Below, piece by piece: positions 1 through 6,314 of a stretch of DNA of 7,548 nt. Positions within the stretch are counted from its first letter, which is position 1; every line of letters starts with the position of its first letter. The notes under the pieces were generated by a model. It worked only from the letters and a program-made list of their open reading frames with translations, was not told the origin of the DNA and searched no databases. The stretch covers positions 1 to 7,548 of the forward strand of contig QIAS01000359.1 of assembly GCA_003225615.1 (NCBI GenBank). Reading direction: 5' to 3'. This DNA comes from Acidobacteriota bacterium (GTDB lineage Bacteria; Acidobacteriota; Terriglobia; Terriglobales; Acidobacteriaceae). A program made the position numbers and the translations under genes.

Positions 1-2
1 CC

Positions 3-533
3 GTTCTGCTGGCCTACGACTTCTCAGGAATTCTTTCGATCATCGACGTCGGAGGAGGGGAGGGAAAATTTCTCCGAACCGTTCTGGAACTGAATCCAGA
101 CATGAAAGGCACAGTTTTCGACATGCCTTCTACGATTGAGACAGGGAAGCAACGTCTCAATGGCAATCCGTGCGGCGGGCGATACTCAACGATCGCAGGA
201 AATTTCTTCGATTTGGTCCCCGCAGGTGCGGACGCTTACATTCTCAGTGGCGTCATTCACGACTGGGATGACGATCACGGCGTTAGAATCCTCAAAAATT
301 GCCGCAGAGCAATGGCCGCGAACGCAAGGCTTTTGCTGGTCGAAATGGTTGTACCGGAAGAGGACGGGAACTGCTTTAGTAAGCTACTTGATCTGAACAT
401 GCTGGTCATGACCGGCGGACGAGAACGGACGCAATCGGAATTCCGTGCCCTGTTTGACGCCGCAGGCTACAAGCTCACCAGGGTCGTATCGACGCTGGCA
501 CCGCAGAGCGTAATCGAAGCCATCCCCAGTTAA
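3..533 (+). CDS. SAM-dependent O-methyltransferase, C-terminal part (5' end outside window)
   Basis: The reading frame is open from the left edge and ends with TAA at 531-533, giving 176 visible residues. Family members usually have about 330-350, so the N-terminal dimerisation half is missing from view. Counting the codon at 3 as residue 1, the SAM-binding glycine motif DVGGGEG is at 15-21 and an acidic residue follows at D40 (FDMP). The motif VIHDWDDDH carries a histidine at 86, which matches the catalytic base of plant-type and CrtF/acetylserotonin-type O-methyltransferases (Methyltransf_2 family). The strand LLLVEMVVPE and the late motif MLVMTGGRERT also fit that family. It would transfer a methyl group from SAM to a hydroxyl of a small, probably aromatic or polyketide-like, cytoplasmic substrate. 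The substrate cannot be deduced. An ATG at 102 lies inside the SAM fold and is not the true start. A gap of about 136 bp separates it from the sigma gene, so it is probably a different transcription unit. Confidence 0.9.
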   Translation, partial: VLLAYDFSGILSIIDVGGGEGKFLRTVLELNPDMKGTVFDMPSTIETGKQRLNGNPCGGRYSTIAGNFFDLVPAGADAYILSGVIHDWDDDHGVRILKNCRRAMAANARLLLVEMVVPEEDGNCFSKLLDLNMLVMTGGRERTQSEFRALFDAAGYKLTRVVSTLAPQSVIEAIPS

Positions 534-547
534 GGTCGCGTCCGGGT

Positions 548-574
548 GTCGAGCAGGAACCCCAACTCCTCGAC
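548..574 (+). terminator. Weak hairpin after the methyltransferase gene
   Basis: GTCGAG at 548-553 is complementary to CTCGAC at 569-574 with a 15-base loop, starting 15 bases after the methyltransferase stop. Only three T residues follow, so it is a poor intrinsic terminator. It could simply be chance or part of a Rho-dependent end. The rest of the 534-669 gap shows no convincing promoter. Confidence 0.25.
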
Positions 575-669
575 CTTTGACTCATCCAAACATGATCGTA
601 CCGTTGGGAATAAAACCTCATCAGTTCGGTTTACGTAATTGGAAAGACAAAAGGTCGAAGCAGCACATT

Positions 670-1374
670 ATGAATTCTCCGCAAGCGGAATCGCAATTAT
701 CAGAGGCCACAGTGATACGGCTCGTCCTCGAAGGCAATGCGGATGCCTTTTGTGAGCTGGTGAAGCCATACCAACGGGGGCTTTACCGGAAGGCGCTGTC
801 CATCGTGGGTAGCGAGGCCGACGCGGAGGAAGTGACCCAGAACGCTGTTCTCAAAGCGTTCAACAAACTTCCTCAGTTTCGACACGATGCACAGTTCCGA
901 ACCTGGCTTACCAGCATAACGATCAACGAAGCCCGGATGTGGTTAAGGGACAATCGCAAACATCGGCACGAATCTCTCGACTGTGAAGATGGTGGCGATG
1001 GAGGAGTTTGCAGAGAGTTTGCGGATTCGCGCGAAAGTCCTTTCCAACTTTTGGAGAGAAAGCAGATTCGAGGCGCTGTCCTCAAAGCACTAACTCTGTT
1101 ACCCATACTGTATAGCCAGGTGTTCATTCTTCGAGACTTGCAGCTACTCAGCATCTCAGAGACTGCACGCACCCTGGGCATCTCGGCACTCAACGTCAAA
1201 ACCCGACTACGGCGAGGTCGATTGCAAATGCGACGAGCACTTATGCATCTGAGAGCAAGCCAGGGGTCCGAATTCGGTCCGGGATCAGATAGCTCCAGTC
1301 GTAAAGTACGCGACTCGTCGTCAGTTTGTTCTCGTCTCACAAGTGCGGACAACGAAATCGAGAGGATTCATTGA
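670..1374 (+). CDS. ECF-type RNA polymerase sigma factor (sigma-70 family)
   Basis: The product of about 234 residues would direct RNA polymerase to a specific promoter set. Counting from the ATG at 670, sigma region 2 spans about 18-97, with the core-binding stretch DAEEVTQNAVLKAF at 51-64 and the -10-reading helix FRTWLTSITINEARMW from 76. Region 4 spans about 133-193, with LPILYSQVFILRD and then a helix-turn-helix at about 161-184 (SISETARTLGIS followed by NVKTRLRRGR). Regions 1.1 and 3 are absent, as in extracytoplasmic-function sigmas. Residues 195-234 form a serine/arginine-rich tail that I do not recognise. The frame is open upstream, with a TTG at 577 and an ATG at 592. I prefer 670 because homology to the family starts just after it and a purine-rich stretch (AAAGG 650-654, GAAG 657-660) precedes it. 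No anti-sigma gene is adjacent. The receiver gene follows after 62 bp, probably in the same operon. Confidence 0.88.
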   Translation: MNSPQAESQLSEATVIRLVLEGNADAFCELVKPYQRGLYRKALSIVGSEADAEEVTQNAVLKAFNKLPQFRHDAQFRTWLTSITINEARMWLRDNRKHRHESLDCEDGGDGGVCREFADSRESPFQLLERKQIRGAVLKALTLLPILYSQVFILRDLQLLSISETARTLGISALNVKTRLRRGRLQMRRALMHLRASQGSEFGPGSDSSSRKVRDSSSVCSRLTSADNEIERIH

Positions 1375-1436
1375 GATCTTTTTCCCGAGATACGTGGCAA
1401 GAGACGCCAGCACAGGCTCACGTGCAGAGTGTACCC

Positions 1437-1850
1437 ATGCGAGTTTTGCTGGTAGAGCCTGATACTGTGAGTCGCCGGCTCATTTGTTCAATGTTAGAGT
1501 ACGAATCAGACGTGACGCTAGCGTGTGCCGATGATTGCCGACTAGTGTCGTCTGTTCAAGAATTTGCTCCCGACCTCGTCATCTTAGACGTCCACACACC
1601 TGCGATAAGGCTGGCTGAAAGCTGGGGTGCTTTAGGGGTCAAGGCTCCCCCCGCAACCATCGTTACCGCGTATGATCCGGCGCCATTGTCTGCATTTGCC
1701 TCGGTCGCCACGGACATACTCGTCAAGCCATTCGATGCAGAGCGGTTCCAGACTGCCCTTGATATGGCCAAATCGCGAACTATTCTCTGTCGGAATGTTG
1801 GCGCTGATGAGCGTCCGAGCGCCCCGGAAGTCAGTTCGTGCAAAGATTAG
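1437..1850 (+). CDS. Response-regulator receiver domain (LytR/AlgR type), separated from its output domain by a frame change
   Basis: From the ATG at 1437 this gives 137 residues, nearly all one CheY-like receiver. Phospho-acceptor D51 sits in LVILDVHTP, the switch threonine is T77 (IVTAYD), and the conserved lysine is K97 (LVKPFD). The pattern TAYD...AF...A.D.L.KPFD is typical of receivers fused to LytTR domains. The usual acidic pair is E7-P8-D9, so the second Mg-ligand position is proline, although an EPD variant does occur in the family. The frame extends upstream to a TTG at 1326 that would overlap the sigma gene. Methionine 1437 starts exactly at the first receiver strand, with a weak AGAG 6 bases upstream. 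The frame stops at TAG 1848-1850, before any output domain. The missing output domain is found in the -1 frame from 1838. A cytoplasmic phosphorylation-controlled regulator is expected. The partner kinase is not in the window. Confidence 0.85.
   Translation: MRVLLVEPDTVSRRLICSMLEYESDVTLACADDCRLVSSVQEFAPDLVILDVHTPAIRLAESWGALGVKAPPATIVTAYDPAPLSAFASVATDILVKPFDAERFQTALDMAKSRTILCRNVGADERPSAPEVSSCKD
1826..1830 (+). promoter_or_regulatory. Ribosome binding site for the separate LytTR start
   Basis: GGAAG at 1826-1830 lies 7 bases before the GTG at 1838, inside the receiver gene. It is a good Shine-Dalgarno match at normal distance, so the LytTR domain could be translated by itself, coupled to termination at 1850. 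It also bears on whether the frame change is real or an error. Confidence 0.5.
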
Positions 1851-2170
1851 CCGTGGAAGCAGGCGAGAAAATTACACTTGTAAGGGTCGACGATATCCTG
1901 TGGCTTCAGTCGTCACGGAATCACATTCGACTCCACGTGGGGGCGACGTCCCATCTTGTTCGCCAGAGTATTAAGAAGCTACTGGAGATACTCGACCCGA
2001 ATCGTTTCCTGCGCGTACATCGGAATGCAATCGTAAATCTTGACTATGTCCAGGAGTTTCATTTGCCTCCGAATGGCAATATGTTCGTGAAATTGAATAA
2101 TGGAGTATGTCTACCGCTTCGGAGAGCCAACCGAGCAATGCTGCGCAGAAAACTGAAAACCATTTCGTAG
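1838..2170 (+). CDS. LytTR-type DNA-binding domain protein (output half of a response regulator)
   Basis: From the GTG at 1838 the product has 110 residues and is essentially one LytTR domain. Diagnostic segments are the start QRLAVEAGEKI (2-12), VDDILWLQSSRNHIRLHVG (17-35), HLVRQSIKKLLEILDP (39-54) and FLRVHRNAIVNLDYVQEF (57-74). LytTR domains bind promoter DNA as the output of AgrA/AlgR/LytR-type regulators. The family normally carries an N-terminal receiver, and here the receiver is the preceding gene in the frame one base away. The two overlap by 13 bp. Adding one base in the overlap would give a single protein of about 244 residues, the usual size of such regulators. The frame is open back only to 1811, so there is no N-terminal domain in this frame. 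The gene is either a genuinely separate DNA-binding subunit or the distal half of a frameshifted gene. The nearest likely target is the receptor gene downstream. Confidence 0.85.
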   Translation: MQRLAVEAGEKITLVRVDDILWLQSSRNHIRLHVGATSHLVRQSIKKLLEILDPNRFLRVHRNAIVNLDYVQEFHLPPNGNMFVKLNNGVCLPLRRANRAMLRRKLKTIS

Positions 2171-2265
2171 TTTGAGTCCACCACTCGAGTAATCCTCCCC
2201 GACAATTGCTGAAAACTGGTCAGCACAATCTTCCGTTTTCCATTCCGAGTAAAGCTTTCGCCCGA

Positions 2266-2291
2266 TACGACTAGGTTTCTTAGAAGTCGTA
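2266..2291. repeat. Inverted repeat in the leader between regulator and receptor
   Basis: TACGACT at 2266-2272 is a perfect complement of AGTCGTA at 2285-2291, with a 12-base loop. It lies about 95 bases after the LytTR stop and is followed by GTTCTTAAT, too poor in T for a clear terminator. It may be a weak terminator or a protein-binding site. Confidence 0.3.
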
Positions 2292-2345
2292 GTTCTTAAT
2301 CCCATTCGCTTCCAAATTTGGTACCGCTCGATCTTCGTGTTACTT

Positions 2346-2438
2346 GCCAAGCCATTCATCTCGCGCCTGGCCCGGTTCATCACGCGATGGATTGGCTTGG
2401 CTCGTGCTCTGCGTAAGGGAGCGTTTCTATCAAGCCAA
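2346..2438 (+). repeat. Three mutually complementary segments: two competing stems in the receptor leader
   Basis: Segment A, GCCAAGCCA (2346-2354), pairs perfectly over 9 bp with TGGCTTGGC (2393-2401). The same middle segment, read as TTGGCTTG (2392-2399), pairs perfectly over 8 bp with segment C, CAAGCCAA (2431-2438), plus a possible G-T pair at 2400/2430. The two stems cannot form together. Segment C ends 9 bases before the ribosome binding site. The arrangement resembles an attenuator or translational switch, or a cluster of operator half-sites. The rest of 2171-2461 shows no convincing gene and no clear -35/-10 pair. Confidence 0.4.
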
Positions 2439-2447
2439 ATATCCAAA

Positions 2448-2454
2448 AAGGAGA
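2448..2454 (+). promoter_or_regulatory. Strong ribosome binding site that selects GTG 2462
   Basis: AAGGAGA at 2448-2454 is 7 bases before the GTG at 2462, the ideal spacing. The in-frame TTG at 2456 would be only 1 base away, so the receptor most likely starts at 2462. Confidence 0.75.
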
Positions 2455-2461
2455 ATTGACT

Positions 2462-5400
2462 GTGAAGTTAAGTCCAGTACGTGAACTACTGACCAGGAGT
2501 AGAAATCTGCAAGAATGGCCGGCATTGTGTCGGCTTTCTCTAAAGATCTTGCTTGGAATGTCATTCCTCATAGTTATCGCGGGAAAGAGCCCGCAGCTCT
2601 GGGCCCAATCTGTCACCTCTGGTGACATTGTAGGTGTAGTGGCTGATCCCTCCGGCGCTGTTCTGCCCAATGCGACCGTAACACTGAAGAGTGACGAAAA
2701 GGGAAACACGCAGATTCAATCTACAAATGCTCATGGTGTGTACCGCTTCTCGCTAGTGCCGCCAGGACGTTACACGGTCTCCGTCGCCGCCGCTGGCTTT
2801 CAGAAAGCCAATGCACCGGCAGTGGTGACCATCGGCCAGGCTGTGACCGTCAACATAGCGCTGGCTGTTGGTGAAGCCACATCGACGGTAGAAGTAACCG
2901 ATGAAGCGCCTTTGCTGCAAACCGAAAACGCTGACGTCTCAACAAATTTTAGTGAGACACAGATTACCCAGGTGCCCAACCCTGGAAACGATCTGAGCTA
3001 CATCGCTCAGACGGCTCCTGGTGTAGTCCAAAACACGCAAGGCGGAAATGGTAATTTCTCCGCCTACGGTCTGCCGGCCACCTCGAACCTGTTTACTCTA
3101 AACGGACAAAATGAAAATGATCCGTTTCTCAATCTGAACAATTCTGGTGCGACGAACCTGCTGCTGGGTAACAACGATGTCCGCGAAGCGACCGTCGTGA
3201 CCAACGGCTATTCGGGGCAGTACGGGACACTGGCTGGCGCCAACGTCAACTATGTGACCAAGTCGGGCTCTAACAACTTCCACGGAAACGCGCTGTACTG
3301 GTGGAACGGACGTGCCCTAAACGCAAACAGCTTCTTCAACAACCAGAATGGCGCGCCTCGGCCGTTCGTCAATGCCAACCAGTGGGCAGCTTCATTCGGT
3401 GGACCGATCAAGAAGGATAAGACGTTCTTCTTTGTAGACACCGAGGGACTACGTTTTGTGCTGCCGACCAGTACCAATGTGAGAATCCCAAGCCCCCAAT
3501 TCCAGGCGGCCACACTGGCCAACTTGGCTAACGTCAGCCCGGCATCGGTGCCGTTCTACACGTCCCTCTTCAATCTTTATCAGAACGCACCCGGCGCGGG
3601 TCGAGCGACACCACTAACGAACTTGGGATGTAACGGGTTTACCGACGCCAATAGTGGACTTGGAATTAGCCAGCCCTGTTCGTCGGCGTTTACGTCTACT
3701 GTAGGACAGTTGAGCACGGAATACTTGATCACCGGGCGGATCGATCAGAACATCGGGAACAATGACCGCCTCTTCGGACACTTTCGCACCGATCACGGCT
3801 TCCAAGCGACGCTCACGGACGCCATCTCTCCGCTCTTCAACCTGGGCAGCACGCAGCCGCAATACGAGGGTCAGTTGGAGGAAACCCATACTCTCGGTGC
3901 CAATGCCGTGAATCAATTCATCGCGTCTGGTCAGTGGTATTCGGCTACTTTCAATTTGCCAAACCTGCAAACTGCTCTCCAGGCAATACCGTTCCGTTTG
4001 GCTTTCGCGGGCGGGGCCTTCTCCTCTCTTGGGCGAGAAATTAACATCGTGCCCCAGGGGCGAAACGTCACTCAGTACCAATTCGTCGATGATTTCTCAA
4101 TCACGAAGGGAGCTCACTCACTGAAGTTGGGGCTGAGTTTTCGGCGCAATGACATTACCGATTTTGACCCGGGAATCGGGTCGATCGGCGCCAGCCAAGG
4201 CACAACCCTGCAGAACTTCTTTAATGGGATCGGAGGGACCTACTTCCAGAGTTTTCCTTCGAAGCCTAGCCAGCCAATCGCCCTCTACGCTCTTGGTTTC
4301 TATGCGCAAGACGAGTGGAGTGTTAAACCCAATCTAAAGTTGACTTTCTCCCTGCGAGGTGAGCACTTCTCCAACCCGGTGTGCCAAACCAACTGTTTTG
4401 GTCGACTGAGTGGAGACTTCCTAAGCATCTCGCACGACGTGAACCAGTCCTATAATCAGGCGATCGTGTCTGGCCAGAACCAGGTCCTGCCCAACTACAC
4501 GGCAGTCGAGTGGCTACCGCGATTTGGCTTCACCTGGACGCCTTTCGGCCTTAAAGGTACGGTCGTTCGGGGCGGTTTTGGGCTCTTTGCCGACTCTTTC
4601 CCCGGCACTGTCGCGGACCAATTGTTGAGCAATCCGCCGCTACAAGCTGGCTTCAACATCGCGGGCGGTAACCTCTCTCCCGGTGTCCCAGGCAATCAGG
4701 CGCAACTGGCCGCCCAGAGCAACGCCGCGTTTCACGCCGCGTTTGCAAACGGTGGAACGCTCGCGAGTATTCAAAATGCCGTACCAGGGTTTACCCCGCC
4801 CACCATTAACACAGTCGCGAGCCGGATCCAAAACCCGCGCTATCAGGAGTGGAATCTGGAATTGCAGCAGGCGTTGGGCCAGAAGATGTCGCTTTCGCTT
4901 AACTATGTAGGCAATCACGGGGTCCATGAGGTCGTGCAAAATCCCGGTCTGAATGCATTCTGTGACAGTAATTGCCAAGGACAGTTGGGTACTACTGCAG
5001 GGCATTTTGGGGACCTGCCAACGACTGCAACTGATCCTCGGTTCTCCACTATTACCGAAATTAGTTCTGCTGGGGTATCCAATTACAATGGACTGACAGC
5101 TTCCTTTACTCGCCGCACCACAAATTTAACAGTGCAGGCAAACTACACCTGGAGCCACGCACTTGACGAGGTTTCGAATGGCGGTATCCTGCAATTCGGT
5201 CAGAATACCAACTTCAGCCCTATCAACGCGTTCGATCCCTTCAACCTGCGGTCAAACTATGGCAACTCCGACTATGACACCCGGCATTATTTCAGTCTGA
5301 ACTACGTCTACACCGTGCCGCGCAAGTTCGGACCGAGCGCGTTATTCGGTGGATGGGTAGTTTCAGGCACTGCCTTCGCGCGAGCGGGATTGCCATTTAC

Positions 5401-5875
5401 GGTTGTGGATTCCAACGCATTCGGAATTTTGCAAGGCTTCAACTACGGCTTCACGAACATTACGTCGGTCTCCGTGCCCGCCAACCTCTCTGGAACTGGA
5501 GGCCATACATGCACTGCAAGCGCCGCTAATCCGGCGACGCCCTGCCTTTTGGGCTCCAACTTCAGCCCCGCTGTGAATGGCTTCGGCCAGCAACGCCGCA
5601 ACCAATTCACCGGGCCAAGCTACTTCAATACTGACCTGTCGATAACCAAGAACTTCAAAATCCCCCACTGGGAAGGGGCTTTGCTAGGTGTGGGGGCCCA
5701 GTTTTTCAACGTCCTGAATCACCCGCATTTCGATCAACCTGATGCGGACATTGCCTCGCCAACGTTCGGCAGCGTCATCAACCCCGTAAGCTCACCAACC
5801 AGCATCTTCGGCTCTTTCCTGGGGGCCGATGCTTCGCCACGGCTAATCCAGTTACACGCGAGCATCACGTTTTAG
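2462..5875 (+). CDS. TonB-dependent receptor, Oar-like, with N-terminal carboxypeptidase-regulatory-like domain
   Basis: This is an outer-membrane protein of 1137 residues from GTG 2462. A long signal peptide (basic region about 1-28, hydrophobic core 29-40) probably ends after A48 in LWAQS. Residues about 54-137 form a carboxypeptidase-regulatory-like beta-sandwich (GVVADPSGAVLPNATVTL; later YRFSLVPPGRYTVSV). A plug domain follows at about 160-275 (NLFTLNGQNENDP; SGQYGTLAGANVNYVTKSG). The rest is a beta-barrel ending in phenylalanine (LHASITF), the usual signal for barrel assembly. The layout matches the Oar-like receptors abundant in Acidobacteriota, which are thought to take up large organic substrates using TonB energy. 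The substrate is unknown and no clear TonB box was found. The mature protein has eight cysteines in four close pairs: 390/406, 641/645, 834/838 and 1017/1028, probably disulfides in extracellular loops. It lacks the FecA-type signalling domain, so the sigma factor upstream is unlikely to be controlled in the FecI/FecR manner. Confidence 0.93.
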   Translation: MKLSPVRELLTRSRNLQEWPALCRLSLKILLGMSFLIVIAGKSPQLWAQSVTSGDIVGVVADPSGAVLPNATVTLKSDEKGNTQIQSTNAHGVYRFSLVPPGRYTVSVAAAGFQKANAPAVVTIGQAVTVNIALAVGEATSTVEVTDEAPLLQTENADVSTNFSETQITQVPNPGNDLSYIAQTAPGVVQNTQGGNGNFSAYGLPATSNLFTLNGQNENDPFLNLNNSGATNLLLGNNDVREATVVTNGYSGQYGTLAGANVNYVTKSGSNNFHGNALYWWNGRALNANSFFNNQNGAPRPFVNANQWAASFGGPIKKDKTFFFVDTEGLRFVLPTSTNVRIPSPQFQAATLANLANVSPASVPFYTSLFNLYQNAPGAGRATPLTNLGCNGFTDANSGLGISQPCSSAFTSTVGQLSTEYLITGRIDQNIGNNDRLFGHFRTDHGFQATLTDAISPLFNLGSTQPQYEGQLEETHTLGANAVNQFIASGQWYSATFNLPNLQTALQAIPFRLAFAGGAFSSLGREINIVPQGRNVTQYQFVDDFSITKGAHSLKLGLSFRRNDITDFDPGIGSIGASQGTTLQNFFNGIGGTYFQSFPSKPSQPIALYALGFYAQDEWSVKPNLKLTFSLRGEHFSNPVCQTNCFGRLSGDFLSISHDVNQSYNQAIVSGQNQVLPNYTAVEWLPRFGFTWTPFGLKGTVVRGGFGLFADSFPGTVADQLLSNPPLQAGFNIAGGNLSPGVPGNQAQLAAQSNAAFHAAFANGGTLASIQNAVPGFTPPTINTVASRIQNPRYQEWNLELQQALGQKMSLSLNYVGNHGVHEVVQNPGLNAFCDSNCQGQLGTTAGHFGDLPTTATDPRFSTITEISSAGVSNYNGLTASFTRRTTNLTVQANYTWSHALDEVSNGGILQFGQNTNFSPINAFDPFNLRSNYGNSDYDTRHYFSLNYVYTVPRKFGPSALFGGWVVSGTAFARAGLPFTVVDSNAFGILQGFNYGFTNITSVSVPANLSGTGGHTCTASAANPATPCLLGSNFSPAVNGFGQQRRNQFTGPSYFNTDLSITKNFKIPHWEGALLGVGAQFFNVLNHPHFDQPDADIASPTFGSVINPVSSPTSIFGSFLGADASPRLIQLHASITF

Positions 5876-5897
5876 GCAAAAAATCCGAGCTGAAAAG

Positions 5898-5926
5898 AGG
5901 GGCGGCGCTTCTCTGGGCCTGCCCCT
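5898..5926 (+). terminator. Terminator-like hairpin after the receptor gene
   Basis: AGGGGC at 5898-5903 pairs with GCCCCT at 5921-5926. GGC (5904-5906) continues the stem with GCC (5917-5919), leaving T5920 bulged and a loop at 5907-5916. It begins 23 bases after the receptor stop. The downstream tract ATTAAATTATT is AT-rich but has no T run, so termination strength is uncertain. Confidence 0.45.
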
Positions 5927-5971
5927 ATTAAATTATTGAGACCATGCAGCGAAGTGACGTGCGCCTGGGAT

Positions 5972-6037
5972 CAGCCGGTTAACCTTCTGCAGTTTCGACC
6001 TTCGGGGGGAGTCGCAATAGCTGTTCTAACCGGGCTG
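5972..6037 (+). repeat. Large imperfect hairpin in the intergenic region
   Basis: CAGCCGGTTA at 5972-5981 is complementary to TAACCGG (6027-6033) plus CTG (6035-6037), leaving G6034 bulged: 10 pairs around a 45-base interior. The interior holds CGAC (5997-6000) and GTCG (6011-6014), which could form a small inner stem. No reading frame of note crosses it. It could be part of a structured RNA or leader for the small gene at 6150. I do not recognise a known riboswitch class. Confidence 0.3.
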
Positions 6038-6067
6038 GTGGGGTTATTTGAGGCGCAGATAAGGGGA

Positions 6068-6084
6068 ATATTTCTCAGAAATAT
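6068..6084. promoter_or_regulatory. Perfect 8-1-8 palindrome, operator-like
   Basis: ATATTTCT (6068-6075) and AGAAATAT (6077-6084) are perfect reverse complements around a single C at 6076. The site is AT-rich in a GC-richer setting and lies 65 bases before the small gene at 6150. A one-base centre cannot form an RNA hairpin of that size easily, so a dimeric DNA-binding protein site is more likely. The regulator is unknown. Confidence 0.45.
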
Positions 6085-6149
6085 CAGTTCTATTCGCTGA
6101 GGTCATTCGACATGGCGATAGCGCTGATAGGAATGTGCAGGTAACCAGG

Positions 6150-6314
6150 ATGTCTCCCATAGCACAAGCCGATCAAGAATTGGAAAGCGTTATTCGCGAG
6201 CTTGCGATGCACATTGTCGTTCCGCGCATGGGAGAATTCGATGACGTGTGTAAAATCGCCAACCGCGTCTGTGATCGATACGGGCTGGAAAAGTCAGTGG
6301 AAAGGCTAACTTAG
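6150..6314 (+). CDS. Probable small protein of 54 residues, unknown function
   Basis: An ATG at 6150 opens a 54-residue frame ending at TAG 6312-6314. The composition is like a normal soluble protein: helix-prone and acidic at the start (QADQELESVIRELAMHIV), then a segment with two cysteines seven residues apart (C34 and C41 in VCKIANRVCDRYGL) and a charged end. There is no signal peptide or membrane segment. CAGGTAA at 6138-6144 is a modest ribosome binding site 5 bases before the ATG. The frame is open back to 6063, but the only upstream alternative is a GTG at 6135 with poor spacing. It sits alone between the receptor and the thioredoxin-like pair, behind an operator-like palindrome. I do not recognise a family. 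It could be a small regulator or a chance frame. Confidence 0.5.
   Translation: MSPIAQADQELESVIRELAMHIVVPRMGEFDDVCKIANRVCDRYGLEKSVERLT

Noticed and set aside
604..640. Possible -35/-10 pair upstream of the sigma gene (TTGGGA and TACGTAAT)
   Set aside because: The spacing is about 22 bases, too long for a standard promoter, and no ECF-type pair with normal spacing was found.
577..669. Longer sigma factor from TTG 577 or ATG 592
   Set aside because: The extra residues have no sigma-like content, and ATG 670 fits the usual start of the family.
1326..1436. Longer receiver protein from TTG 1326
   Set aside because: It would overlap the sigma gene by 49 bases and add 37 residues with no domain. 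The receiver fold begins at ATG 1437.
1811..1850. Programmed -1 frameshift between receiver and LytTR
   Set aside because: No A- or T-type slippery heptamer is present in frame in the overlap. The CCCC run is not a standard slippery site, and a separate GTG with a good ribosome binding site explains translation of the second half.
2111..2446. 111-residue open frame on the - strand in the receptor leader
   Set aside because: It is arginine/lysine-rich with no recognisable motif, overlaps the LytTR gene end, and covers the inverted repeats of the leader. Nothing supports it beyond being open.
2456..2461. TTG 2456 as receptor start
   Set aside because: It is only 1 base from the AAGGAGA ribosome binding site, while GTG 2462 is at the ideal 7 bases.
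3614..4081. 155-residue - strand frame, and other long - strand frames within the receptor
   Set aside because: They lie opposite a clear coding frame, lack recognisable motifs and have low-complexity basic composition. They are shadows.
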